Under the pieces are notes generated by a model. The model was not told the DNA's origin. It saw only the letters and a program-made list of their open reading frames with translations, and ran no database searches. The position numbers were made by a program, and so were the translations under genes. Source: Leptolyngbyaceae cyanobacterium RM1_406_9 (lineage in GTDB: Bacteria > Cyanobacteriota > Cyanobacteriia > Elainellales > Elainellaceae). From it: DNA of 35,112 nucleotides. Shown piece after piece: positions 6,580-14,965 of this stretch (positions within the stretch are counted from its first letter, which is position 1; every line of letters starts with the position of its first letter). Location of the stretch: the NCBI GenBank assembly GCA_012033355.1, contig JAAUQZ010000022.1:1-35112 (forward strand), read 5' to 3'.

Positions 6580-9500
6580 ATGCGTATTTTGACAATCGCC
6601 ACTAGCATCATTCTCTCCGTCGAAGGAATAGTGGGCGATCGCACCCTGGCTCAAATTACACCCGATAGAACCCTGGGCGCTGAAAATTCTCAGATGTTTC
6701 GCGATGCCTCTGGTCGGCTCGTGGACATTGGTGGAGGAGCAATTCGCGGCACAAACCTGTTCCACAGTTTTACAGAATTTAATGTAGGTGGGCAACAGCA
6801 AGTCTATTTCACCCATCCCGCTGGAATTGAAAATATCCTCAGTCGCGTCACCGGAGGCAACCCGTCCGAGATTCTAGGAACCCTGGGAGTCAACGGCAAC
6901 GCCAACCTGTTTTTGCTCAACCCCAACGGCATCCTGTTTGGACGAGATGCCCGTCTGGATGTTGCAGGTTCCTTTGTCGCGACCACCGCCGATCGCTTCT
7001 CCTTTAACAACGGTTTAGAGTTTAGCGCCGTTGACCCCGACTTACCGCCACTGCTCACCCTCACAATTAACCCAGGGGTACAGCCAGGTAGAGTTGTAGG
7101 CGGAACGATTACAAATCGGGGCAACCTCACCGCAGGACAAGATTTATCGCTGATTGCAAACACCTTGAACCTGAGTGGACGGCTTCAGGCAGGCAGAGCA
7201 TTAACTCTAAGGGCGCTGGATACGGTGCGGATACGCGATCGCTCCACTCACCCCTTCCTCGCCTCGGCGGGAGGAGATTTAAGGGTACAGGGCGATCGCC
7301 AGGTCAACATCTTTGCGCTAAACCATCCCAACAGCGGCTTGTTTGCGGGTGAAAATCTGGTGTTGCGCTCTGCCAATGGGGTGCAGGGAGACGCTCGCTA
7401 CACCGCAGGAGGCGATTTTCGGATTGAACAGTTAAACGGCAGGTTAGGAAGTTTATCCAGCCCCTACGACCCCATCATTCGGGCAAATGGGAATGTGAGT
7501 TTTACCCGTTACACAGGAGCCTCTCTACATATCTTTGCGGGCGGCGCAGTCAACATCGGCAGCATTGAAATTACAGGAACAGACGCGACTAATTCTATAA
7601 ATGAGACGGTGGTGCTCTCGGACGGTTCAACGCTGCGGGTGAATGGTGCAACACAACCCACACTGGATATTCGGGCAGGTACAACAGCAGTTGGAACGCC
7701 CTCTGGTGTAACCGGAACGCCCGCTCCTACTGGTTTAAGCCAATCGACTCCAACATCAGCCGATATCACGATTGGCGAAATCATTTTGAATCAACCGGAT
7801 GGATTGATTTTTCTCACAAATCAATATCAGCCAAACTCACTAAACGGCACTATTGAGCTTGGATTGGTGGATGCGATCGCCTCTCCCGTCGGTGGTTCCA
7901 TCATTCTAGATGCCCGCAATGGAATCACTTTAAACGACATTGTAGAGGTGTCTGGAGTCGATCTGGCCACAAACTTCATTACCGGAAATGGGGGGGATGT
8001 AACCTTACTGGCAGGCGGTGATATTCGCTTAAACGAAGGTGCCATTATCTCAGATGGGCTGTTAGGGGGAAATATTCGTCTCAATAGTGAGGGGTCGATC
8101 GCCATTCGTGGCACGGGCAACTCTACAGAATCTTCGATAGCCAGCAATACATTTACAGATACAGCGGGGGCAAGCAGTGGCAGTATTGAAATCACGGCCC
8201 GCTCACTCTCTAGCAGCAATGCTGGAAATATTGCCGCTATCACCTTTGGCAATGGAAATGCCGGAAATATTACGATCAGCGCCGATGACTTTATCTCGCT
8301 TGACAACAGTGAGATCGTCAATGTTGTAGAAGTGGGGGCAACAGGCAGCGGTGGTGATATTGATGTGACAACGCGATCGCTCTCCCTTGAGAATGTATCA
8401 GGAATACTGGCGCTCACCCTGGCTGACGGCGCAGCAGGCGATGTAAATCTCACTGCCCGTGAATCAGCCTCACTGAACGATAGCCAGGTGGCAAGTTTCG
8501 TAAACCTGGGAGCCGCAGGGCAGGGAGGCAATTTAAACCTCAGCACGTCCTCACTTTTAGTAACCAATGGCGCTCAGGTCAGTGCTAACACGCTGGGGTT
8601 GGGGAGTGCAGGTCAAGTCAGAATCAATGCAGCGGACTCCGTTATTTTAGACGGCATCAGTGATAACGGTATCGCGAGTGGTGTGTTCAGCAATGTTTTT
8701 AACCGCATTGACGCAGATGGGCTGATTATTGCAACAGAGGGAAACGGTGGCAACATTGATCTCACCACGCGATCGCTCTCTATCTTAAATGGCGCTCAAA
8801 TCAACGCCAGCACTGAAGGCATCGGAGATGCAGGGAATATTAACCTTAACGCTAATTCTGTCCGGGTTACGGGAACTGGATTTGATAGTTTTCAGAATAT
8901 CTTTTCGCCTAGCTCAATTGTAAGTGAAGTGTTATTTGACGCAGATGGCGCAGGGGGCAGCATCAGCCTGACCGCAGCCACCCTCGAAGTATCCGATGGC
9001 GCTCAAATTAGCGCTAGCACTGACGGTTTAGGCAACGCAGGAAATTTGGACTTAAACATTACCGATTCCGTCACGTTAACAGGAACAGCCAGTGGACTTT
9101 TTGCAGATACACTGACGGGTTCCAGCGGCAATGGCGGCAGTATTTTTCTCAGCAGCAATCAGGTTCTCATTCGAGATGAGGCAAGTATCGGAGTTGGCAG
9201 TGATGGGTTTGGCGTTGGTGGCAACATTCAAATCGATGGAGACTCACTATTTCTCGACAGCAGAGGTCTAATTTCTGCTCGAACCGCCAGCACTACAGGC
9301 GGTAATATCACGTTAAATTTGGCAAATACGATTGTGCTGCGCCGCGAAAGTGAGATCTCTACCACCGCAGGTACGGCGCAGGCGGGTGGCGATGGCGGCA
9401 ACGTTACAGTTGACACTAACTTTTTGGTGGCGGTGGAATCCGAAAATAGCGACATTACCGCTAATGCCTTTCAGGGACAAGGGGGAAACATCAGCATCAC

Positions 9501-10035
9501 GGCGATCGGCGTGTTTGGCATTGCCCCCCGTGAGGCACAAACTGAACTCAGTGACATCACCGCCAGCTCAGAGTTTGGCGTGGATGGCGTAATTGAAATT
9601 AATCGCCCTGACGTTGATCCCAGTCGCGGCACCGCAGAACTGCCTACGGATGTGGTAGATGCTTCTCGCCTGGTGGCGCAGGGTTGCTCAGCCGGAAATG
9701 AGGCGATCGCCAGTCAAATTGGTGAGTTTACCATCACCGGACGAGGTGGCTTACCTCCCAGCCCGACTGAGCAACTCAACGGTGACGCAATCCTGGCAGA
9801 CTGGGAACCGCTGGAAACACCCGCAGATGTCTCACAAGCCGATTCATCTGCCGATTTATCTGCCGACTCATCTATTGACACGACTGACACGACAATTGCT
9901 ATGGAGTCAGCACCCACTGAACTGGTTGAAGCTCAGGGATGGCGATCGCCCCCAACGGTCAACTCACCCTCATCGCCCAAGCCACCGCAACGCCACATTC
10001 TCCCTGGGCAACTTCCGCAACTTGTCATTAACTGA
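6580..10035 (+). CDS. Filamentous-hemagglutinin-type TPS exoprotein
   Basis: The start at 6580 gives MRILTIATSIILSVEGIVG, a signal peptide with likely cleavage before QITPD; the longer frame from 6538 adds a charged stretch unsuited to export. Residues about 30-250 form the TPS secretion domain, with the hallmark LFLLNPNGILFG near residue 110. The rest is a right-handed beta-helix of degenerate repeats (GGNIDLTTRSLSILNGAQIN and variants, GDAGNINL, GSISLTA). The C-terminal part has VAQGCSAGN and TGRGGLPPSP, which I associate with cyanobacterial members, then a low-complexity Asp/Ser/Thr stretch. At about 1150 residues it would be secreted through an outer-membrane TpsB partner (ShlB/FhaC type), which is not in this window. 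No CHAT or protease domain is fused. Adhesion or surface coating is the family role. Confidence 0.9.
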   Translation: MRILTIATSIILSVEGIVGDRTLAQITPDRTLGAENSQMFRDASGRLVDIGGGAIRGTNLFHSFTEFNVGGQQQVYFTHPAGIENILSRVTGGNPSEILGTLGVNGNANLFLLNPNGILFGRDARLDVAGSFVATTADRFSFNNGLEFSAVDPDLPPLLTLTINPGVQPGRVVGGTITNRGNLTAGQDLSLIANTLNLSGRLQAGRALTLRALDTVRIRDRSTHPFLASAGGDLRVQGDRQVNIFALNHPNSGLFAGENLVLRSANGVQGDARYTAGGDFRIEQLNGRLGSLSSPYDPIIRANGNVSFTRYTGASLHIFAGGAVNIGSIEITGTDATNSINETVVLSDGSTLRVNGATQPTLDIRAGTTAVGTPSGVTGTPAPTGLSQSTPTSADITIGEIILNQPDGLIFLTNQYQPNSLNGTIELGLVDAIASPVGGSIILDARNGITLNDIVEVSGVDLATNFITGNGGDVTLLAGGDIRLNEGAIISDGLLGGNIRLNSEGSIAIRGTGNSTESSIASNTFTDTAGASSGSIEITARSLSSSNAGNIAAITFGNGNAGNITISADDFISLDNSEIVNVVEVGATGSGGDIDVTTRSLSLENVSGILALTLADGAAGDVNLTARESASLNDSQVASFVNLGAAGQGGNLNLSTSSLLVTNGAQVSANTLGLGSAGQVRINAADSVILDGISDNGIASGVFSNVFNRIDADGLIIATEGNGGNIDLTTRSLSILNGAQINASTEGIGDAGNINLNANSVRVTGTGFDSFQNIFSPSSIVSEVLFDADGAGGSISLTAATLEVSDGAQISASTDGLGNAGNLDLNITDSVTLTGTASGLFADTLTGSSGNGGSIFLSSNQVLIRDEASIGVGSDGFGVGGNIQIDGDSLFLDSRGLISARTASTTGGNITLNLANTIVLRRESEISTTAGTAQAGGDGGNVTVDTNFLVAVESENSDITANAFQGQGGNISITAIGVFGIAPREAQTELSDITASSEFGVDGVIEINRPDVDPSRGTAELPTDVVDASRLVAQGCSAGNEAIASQIGEFTITGRGGLPPSPTEQLNGDAILADWEPLETPADVSQADSSADLSADSSIDTTDTTIAMESAPTELVEAQGWRSPPTVNSPSSPKPPQRHILPGQLPQLVIN

Positions 10036-10053
10036 TCAATAAAACGAGCGCTA

Positions 10054-10086
10054 AGATCTGCGACTTCTTCGAGAAGTCGCAGATCT
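10054..10086. terminator. Perfect hairpin between two convergent genes
   Basis: AGATCTGCGACTTCT (10054-10068) and its exact complement (10072-10086) flank a 3-nt loop, between the converging ends of the exoprotein and ABC exporter genes. It lacks a T-run, so it may be a dispersed palindromic repeat acting as a bidirectional transcript end. Confidence 0.65.
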
Positions 10087-10109
10087 AAACCGCCTTTCAA
10101 GAACTGGTG

Positions 10110-11927
10110 TTAGACCAGCAGTTCACCTGTTTCTTGCAGCGCGTGAAGACGGTGATAGATACCGCCGTGCTGCAATAGCTCGTCGTGACTGCCAACCTCA
10201 ACAATTTCGCCCTGATCCAGCACCACAATCTTGTCTGCCTCACGCACGGTGCTGAGGCGGTGAGCAATGATAATCGTAGTGCGAGTACCAAGAATGCTTT
10301 TCATCGCCAGTTGAATCGATCGCTCTGATTCATAGTCCAGGCTAGAAGTCGCCTCATCAAACACCAGCACATCAGGATTCATCAGCAAAGCTCTGGCAAT
10401 TCCCAAGCGTTGCCTTTGCCCACCCGACAGCCGCACCCCCCGCTCACCCACAGTTGTGTAATAGCGCTTGGGAAATAGGTGAATGAACTCATCGACTCTG
10501 GCGACGCGGCAGGCAAAGTCCACTTCCTCTAACGAGGCGTTGGGGTTGCCGTAGGTGAGGTTGTCCAGCAGCGTTCCGTTAAACACATCCACCTCCTGGT
10601 GAACGATCGCCAGTCGCTTGCGATAGCCCGCCACATCCAGCTTGCGAATATCCTGTCCGTCAATTAAGATTTGCCCCCGCTGCGGCTCAAAATAGCGAAA
10701 CAGCAGCTTCACCAAAGTAGACTTACCGGAACCGGAACGCCCAACCAGCGCCACCGTTTGATATTGCTCAATCAGCAGATTGATATTCCTGAGTACAGGT
10801 CGATTGGAGTCATAGCCAAAGGTGACATGAGAGAAATCGACCTTACCTGTGAACTGGTAGTGCTGAACGGCATCAGCTTCCTTCACCAAACTGGCAGCAT
10901 CGGAACCCGTCGGAAGCTGCATAAACTCATGCAGACTAATCATAGATGCATAGCGGCGGGCAAAGATTTCAGCAAGCTGACCAATGGGGTCTAGCTCAGA
11001 GTACGCCATGCTAGAAACAGTGAGAATGGTGACAAAGTGCCCCAGAGAAACCTGTCCCCGCAGAGTTGCAATCAGGGTAAACGCCAGCACCAGAAATACA
11101 CAGATTTGCACGATCGTGCGCTGCGTCACACCCAGCTTGATATAGCCGCGATGAATCCGGTAGTCAATCACCTGAAACTCGCGGTTAAATCGGGTGCTTT
11201 GCCGCTTTAACTCATGGGATTCGGTGGCAAAAGCCTTCACCGTTTTGATGTTAGTAATGATCTCAGAGGTGCGGCTTTCAGTATTCTCCTCGTGTCTTTC
11301 GATCGCCCGCTCTCGAGCAACCAGTTGTTTTAGCTTGTACAGACTGAGCGTAAGAATGAGGATAAACGACAGCAGAAAAGCGATCGCAATTCGCCATTCG
11401 ATAAACCAGATCAGAATGAAAATGCCCAGCACCCGCGCCAGTTTGGGAATTAGCTGTCCGGCGATTTCGGGGTAAGTCCAGGTGTGGTTAGATAGCCCTC
11501 TGGCTACCCGTCCGGCAATTCGTCCGGGGTTGTTTTCGTCGTAAAACTCTAGCGGCAGGGTGAGAATTTTTTGAAGTACCTGCTTGGCATGATCCCGACG
11601 AGAGCGCAGAGCAATATCCCAGTGAAACCAGGCTCCTACCCAGGGCTGAATCGGCGCACGGACAACGGTTGTGATAAAGATCAGTCCGAGCAGAACGGCG
11701 ATCGCCATTTCCTGGCTTGACGGTAGATTAACCCAATTGGCTAGCGCCTCAATGCTGCGCTGAAGCAGTGCGTCTACGGGCTGGTTAGACAGCACATTCA
11801 GAATTTGCCCGATTGCGTAGGGAACAACGAGATCAATTATTTCAAATAGGCTACTAGCAGCAATGCTGAAGGCGGCGATCGCTGCATACGGTCGGTAGTA
11901 GCGGAGAATATCGGAAAACTTTGCCAT
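10110..11927 (-). CDS. ABC exporter, fused permease and ATPase (MsbA/multidrug type)
   Basis: This half-transporter has six membrane helices and a nucleotide-binding domain, and works as a dimer in the cytoplasmic membrane. Counting from the Met at 11942, Walker A GRSGSGKST is at 401-409, Q-loop Q449, signature LSGGQ at 505-509, Walker B VLVFDEA at 525-531 and H-loop H561. The membrane domain spans about 20-320 and includes the conserved coupling region EFYDENNPGRIAGRV. I prefer the start at 11927 (MAKFSDILRYY) because GAGG lies 9 nt before it, while the Met at 11942 is encoded across that ribosome site. Substrate cannot be assigned; lipids, drugs and peptides are all possible. It is monocistronic. 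Confidence 0.92.
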   Translation of the reverse strand: MAKFSDILRYYRPYAAIAAFSIAASSLFEIIDLVVPYAIGQILNVLSNQPVDALLQRSIEALANWVNLPSSQEMAIAVLLGLIFITTVVRAPIQPWVGAWFHWDIALRSRRDHAKQVLQKILTLPLEFYDENNPGRIAGRVARGLSNHTWTYPEIAGQLIPKLARVLGIFILIWFIEWRIAIAFLLSFILILTLSLYKLKQLVARERAIERHEENTESRTSEIITNIKTVKAFATESHELKRQSTRFNREFQVIDYRIHRGYIKLGVTQRTIVQICVFLVLAFTLIATLRGQVSLGHFVTILTVSSMAYSELDPIGQLAEIFARRYASMISLHEFMQLPTGSDAASLVKEADAVQHYQFTGKVDFSHVTFGYDSNRPVLRNINLLIEQYQTVALVGRSGSGKSTLVKLLFRYFEPQRGQILIDGQDIRKLDVAGYRKRLAIVHQEVDVFNGTLLDNLTYGNPNASLEEVDFACRVARVDEFIHLFPKRYYTTVGERGVRLSGGQRQRLGIARALLMNPDVLVFDEATSSLDYESERSIQLAMKSILGTRTTIIIAHRLSTVREADKIVVLDQGEIVEVGSHDELLQHGGIYHRLHALQETGELLV

Positions 11928-12030
11928 GATGTTTGACCTCACTGCTGCCCTGAGTCGGTTAAAGCAGTTGAGCAGAACCCAAATGCTTTAAGACTACAGA
12001 TTGTAGCATTAATGTATTATTTGGCAAAAG

Positions 12031-12063
12031 AAGAGGGAGGAGAGCTAAACCCTCCTCCCTCTT
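12031..12063 (-). terminator. Intrinsic terminator-like hairpin
   Basis: AAGAGGGAGGAG (12031-12042) pairs perfectly with CTCCTCCCTCTT (12052-12063) across a 9-nt loop, flanked by T-rich sequence on either strand. It follows the small membrane protein gene on the minus strand and precedes the ABC exporter gene, so it probably isolates the two transcripts. Confidence 0.7.
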
Positions 12064-12079
12064 TTTGTTGAGAAACTCT

Positions 12080-12107
12080 GTAAGGGCAAACGGCTCTTTG
12101 CCCTTAC
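12080..12107. repeat. 11-bp inverted repeat, second hairpin after the small gene
   Basis: GTAAGGGCAAA at 12080-12090 is the exact inverse of 12097-12107, with a 6-nt loop. It resembles the 'genome-wide palindrome' type of cyanobacterial intergenic repeat. Confidence 0.75.
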
Positions 12108-12201
12108 AAAGGTATGGCAGTACAAAGATTCAGTTAGGACAGGCAGCAAGCGACAAAGCTTTGATGAATCGAGTTCGGACTCATCCTTCCCACCACAACA
12201 C

Positions 12202-12233
12202 CTTGACCATGCCTAATCTTGACCATGCCTAAT
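12202..12233. repeat. Perfect 16-bp direct duplication
   Basis: CTTGACCATGCCTAAT occurs twice in a row at 12202-12217 and 12218-12233. The second copy contains the stop codon of the reconstructed small membrane protein gene, so this is a recent tandem duplication at its 3' end. Confidence 0.9.
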
Positions 12234-12367
12234 TGAGAGCGTAAGCAGACTGCAATGCCCACAAAATTAGAAGAACGATAGAGCCTAAGAGCAGCGTGGA
12301 AAAAGGCGATCGCCACTGGGCTATCGGCTCCCTTAAATTTCATGATCCCTCGATTCAAATCTGTCAT
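12229..12367 (-). pseudogene. Small single-pass membrane protein, split by a one-base frameshift
   Basis: An AGGAGG lies 10 nt before the ATG at 12365-12367, an unusually good ribosome site. The frame starts MTDLNRGIMKFKGADSPVAI and then, in its own phase, becomes non-membrane filler up to 12134. If one T is removed from the T5 run (AAAAA at 12300-12304 on +), it reads instead through a clear hydrophobic helix (TLLLGSIVLLILWALQSAYA) and stops two codons later at 12229-12231, giving about 45 residues. The second reading is far more plausible. So the sequence shows either a real mutation, a sequencing error in a homopolymer, or slippage. I do not recognise the protein; small membrane proteins of this size are common in cyanobacterial photosynthetic complexes, but no such link is shown. 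Confidence 0.65.
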
Positions 12368-12590
12368 AAATGTGTGTCCTCCTCTTGGAAATTTTCAGGG
12401 TTAAAGACAGAATGGACTGGCTTGAAGACGCGATAGGAAAATTGCCTGAGCCGAACCTGCCTCGATTTTATCCAGACTCTCAAAGCCTTTGATGTCAAAT
12501 TGAGGGGGGAAAGCTTAAATCTGTCTTGAGATTAAGCAAAGTAAAACGAGCCGTTGGGTCATGACTACGCACTGTGAACGAGGGAGTTAC

Positions 12591-13544
12591 ATGAAGGTTG
12601 CTTTAATTGCTTTGGCGATCATCGTCGGATTGGTTCTACTGACTGAAGTGAGTTTGCGGATTTTGTTTGGCTTTGGCAATCCGCTGACTTACATTGCGGA
12701 TGAGCAAATTGGCTATTTGCTTGCACCCAGTCAGAAAACTCGCAGGTTTGGCAACCGCATCCGCATTAACCAGTACTCTATGCGTAGTCCAGAAGTTTCA
12801 CCCTCTCGACCTGAAAAAACGCTACGGCTACTGCTGCTGGGAGATTCTGTAGCCAATGGCGGCTGGTGGACCGATCAGAATGACACGATTTCAGCCATGC
12901 TTCAGCAACAGCTACAGGCTTCGCTGGGAGCCACTGCCTTTGAACAGCTAGAAGTACTGAATGCCTCGGCGAACTCCTGGAGTCCACGCAATGAGCTAGC
13001 CTATCTGCGGCGATTTGGCAGCTTTGAGGCACAGGCTGTTGTGCTGCTGATCAACACAGACGATCTGTTTGGCACCGCTCCTACGTCTCTTCCGGTGGGG
13101 CGCGATCGCAACTACCCTGATCGCAAACCGCCTTTTGCCCTGGCTGAACTGGTGAACCGCTACTTGCTTAAACAGCAGCCTATTCCAGGAATGGATGAAG
13201 TGATGTCAGAAGGGGGCGATCGCGTTGGCTTTAACTTAGAGGCAATTCAGCAAGTTAACCAACGGGTCAGCCAATCCAACGGGCAACTCATTCTAGCCAT
13301 GACTCCCCTACTGCGAGAAATTGGCACTCCTGGTTCACGCGATTATGAAATCAAAGCCCGTCAGCGGCTAAAGGATTTCACCGAGAACACACAAATTCTC
13401 TATCTGGATTTTTTGCCTATCTTCAATCGTGCAGAGTCGCCCAAAACCCTTTACCGTGACCACATTCACCTGAGTCCTCAAGGAAATCAGGTCGTTAGCG
13501 AACACTTGGTCAAAGATTTAATAGATCTGATCCAACTTCAATAA
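12591..13544 (+). CDS. Membrane-anchored SGNH/GDSL-type hydrolase
   Basis: The start at 12591 (MKVALIALAIIVGLVLLTEV) gives an N-terminal signal anchor and is preceded by GAGGGAG; the Met at 12561 would add ten polar residues ahead of it. The SGNH blocks are visible: LLLGDSVANGG with the nucleophile Ser about residue 86, Asn in LNASANSWSP, and the C-terminal catalytic DHIHLSPQGN with Asp and His three apart. Members are esterases, lipases or acyltransferase-like enzymes acting on acyl or acetyl esters, often of envelope polysaccharides. The anchor suggests the periplasmic side. The 3' end overlaps the convergent amidohydrolase gene by 27 bp. Confidence 0.85.
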   Translation: MKVALIALAIIVGLVLLTEVSLRILFGFGNPLTYIADEQIGYLLAPSQKTRRFGNRIRINQYSMRSPEVSPSRPEKTLRLLLLGDSVANGGWWTDQNDTISAMLQQQLQASLGATAFEQLEVLNASANSWSPRNELAYLRRFGSFEAQAVVLLINTDDLFGTAPTSLPVGRDRNYPDRKPPFALAELVNRYLLKQQPIPGMDEVMSEGGDRVGFNLEAIQQVNQRVSQSNGQLILAMTPLLREIGTPGSRDYEIKARQRLKDFTENTQILYLDFLPIFNRAESPKTLYRDHIHLSPQGNQVVSEHLVKDLIDLIQLQ

Positions 13545-14756
13545 GGTGTGAAGCAAGACGTTTGCGCCCTGAACGCACTGCTGGGGAGAGGTATATTCAG
13601 CTTCAGAATGGCTGACTCCCGACTGGCTGGGCACAAAGATCATACCCATGTCAGTGATGCGTCCAACCTCCAGGGCATCGTGCCCGGCGCGGCTGGGCAG
13701 GTGGCAATAGCTGAGTCCTAGCTCCTGGCAGGCTGATTGGATGGTGTCTTGAATCTGGGGTGCAGCGGGTGTCGGTTCGACGCTGAGCAGTGGCGTGATT
13801 TGGATGTCGGTTTGGGTAGCAGTGGCGATCGCCCCCACCGCTTGTTTCAACTGGCTTCGCATCTCATCCAGACAGTCTTTCGATAAATCGCGCATATCCA
13901 CTGTTAGCTCCACTTGACCCGGCACAATATTGACCGCATTGGGGGCAACCGTCAGATAGCCAACGGTGGCAACGGGCTGACTGGGCATTTGTCGGGCAAT
14001 GTCCTGGACGGCTAAAACAACCTGAGCAGCAGCAACAAGAGCGTCCTGCCGCATATTCATAGGGGTCGTGCCTGCGTGGTTTGCCTGACCTGTGATGGCG
14101 ATCGCCTCACGCACCATTCCCACAACGCCCTGCACAATCCCCACTTTAGTCTGAGCATTCTCTAAAACTGCGCCTTGTTCAACGTGCAGTTCTACAAAAG
14201 CGGCCAGGTCTGCACGGCTACGTTTGGCGGTGAGTAGGTCGTCCCAGTTGCCGCCCAGGGTTTCTAGACAGGTCTGAATCGATTTGCCGACTTTGGGCTG
14301 ATATTGTTCAGGCGCGTTGAGCAGAGCGGTTCCGGCGATCGCCTGACAGCCAATCATGCTGCTTTCCTCATCGGTGAAAACGATCACCTGAATGGGATGG
14401 CTTAACCGCAAGTCGTTCTCTCGCAAGGTTCGCACGGCTTCGATTCCAGCTAGGACACCCAATACGCCATCAAAACGTCCACCAGAGGGAACGGTATCAA
14501 TGTGAGAACCCGTTGCCAGTGCAGGTGCATTCACCTTTCCAGGATAGGTGCCAATCAGGTTCCCGGCTGCGTCGGTTTTGACGCTCATGCCTGCTTCGAC
14601 CATCCACTGCTGCACTAAGTAGCGGGCCTGCAAGTCTTCTGGCGTAAAGGCGAGGCGGCAAATGCTGCCAGTGGGCTGTTTGCCGATTCGGGCTAAGCGG
14701 TTGATGCTGTCGTTGAGGCGATCGCCATTGATGGTAAGAACTGAGGAAGTGAGCAT
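13518..14756 (-). CDS. M20-family amidohydrolase: N-carbamoyl-amino-acid hydrolase / allantoate amidohydrolase type
   Basis: The 412-residue protein matches the hydantoinase/carbamoylase family in length and motifs. ATGSHIDTVPSGGRFDGVLG carries metal-binding H85 and bridging D96. VFTDEESSMIG holds the catalytic Glu and metal ligand about 130-131. ELHVEQG supplies a further His near 192, and SRAGHDA the last His near 372. These enzymes hydrolyse the carbamoyl group of N-carbamoyl amino acids, ureidoglycine or allantoate to ammonia and CO2. Sequence alone does not decide the substrate. The racemase upstream on the same strand (209-bp gap) argues for hydantoin or allantoin turnover. No hydantoinase or allantoinase is in the window. 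Confidence 0.9.
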   Translation of the reverse strand: MLTSSVLTINGDRLNDSINRLARIGKQPTGSICRLAFTPEDLQARYLVQQWMVEAGMSVKTDAAGNLIGTYPGKVNAPALATGSHIDTVPSGGRFDGVLGVLAGIEAVRTLRENDLRLSHPIQVIVFTDEESSMIGCQAIAGTALLNAPEQYQPKVGKSIQTCLETLGGNWDDLLTAKRSRADLAAFVELHVEQGAVLENAQTKVGIVQGVVGMVREAIAITGQANHAGTTPMNMRQDALVAAAQVVLAVQDIARQMPSQPVATVGYLTVAPNAVNIVPGQVELTVDMRDLSKDCLDEMRSQLKQAVGAIATATQTDIQITPLLSVEPTPAAPQIQDTIQSACQELGLSYCHLPSRAGHDALEVGRITDMGMIFVPSQSGVSHSEAEYTSPQQCVQGANVLLHTLLKLDQIY

Positions 14757-14839
14757 AGGTGTTAAGTATTATCGCGTTACAAAGATTGGTTAGGGATTGA
14801 TACTAAGGATCACGAATTTATTGAAGTGCAATCTCCTGG

Positions 14840-14868
14840 GTAGGGACATGGCAATGCCATGTCCCTAC
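14840..14868. repeat. 29-bp perfect palindromic repeat
   Basis: Arms of 14 bp (14840-14853 and 14855-14868; GTAGGGACATGGCA and its inverse) surround one central A. It lies between the racemase and amidohydrolase genes and belongs to the kind of palindrome dispersed in many filamentous cyanobacteria. It could weaken transcription from one gene to the other. Confidence 0.85.
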
Positions 14869-14965
14869 GAAAATTCTGGTTTTCAAGTTATTTAATTCAC
14901 GATCCTAAGACAGACGGTAAGCGGCATAGCTTCGATAAACAAGGTTTGGTTTCCTCCTTCCTCTC

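Noticed and set aside
7827-8567. Long minus-strand open frame of 246 codons inside the exoprotein gene
   Set aside because: It is antisense to the repetitive beta-helix region, has a biased Pro/Ser/Val composition that mirrors the sense codons, and has no ribosome site or recognisable domain.
12134-12367. 77-residue reading of the small gene as written
   Set aside because: The first 22 codons are good but the rest is unlike a protein of this type; the one-base shifted frame gives a membrane helix and a sensible stop.
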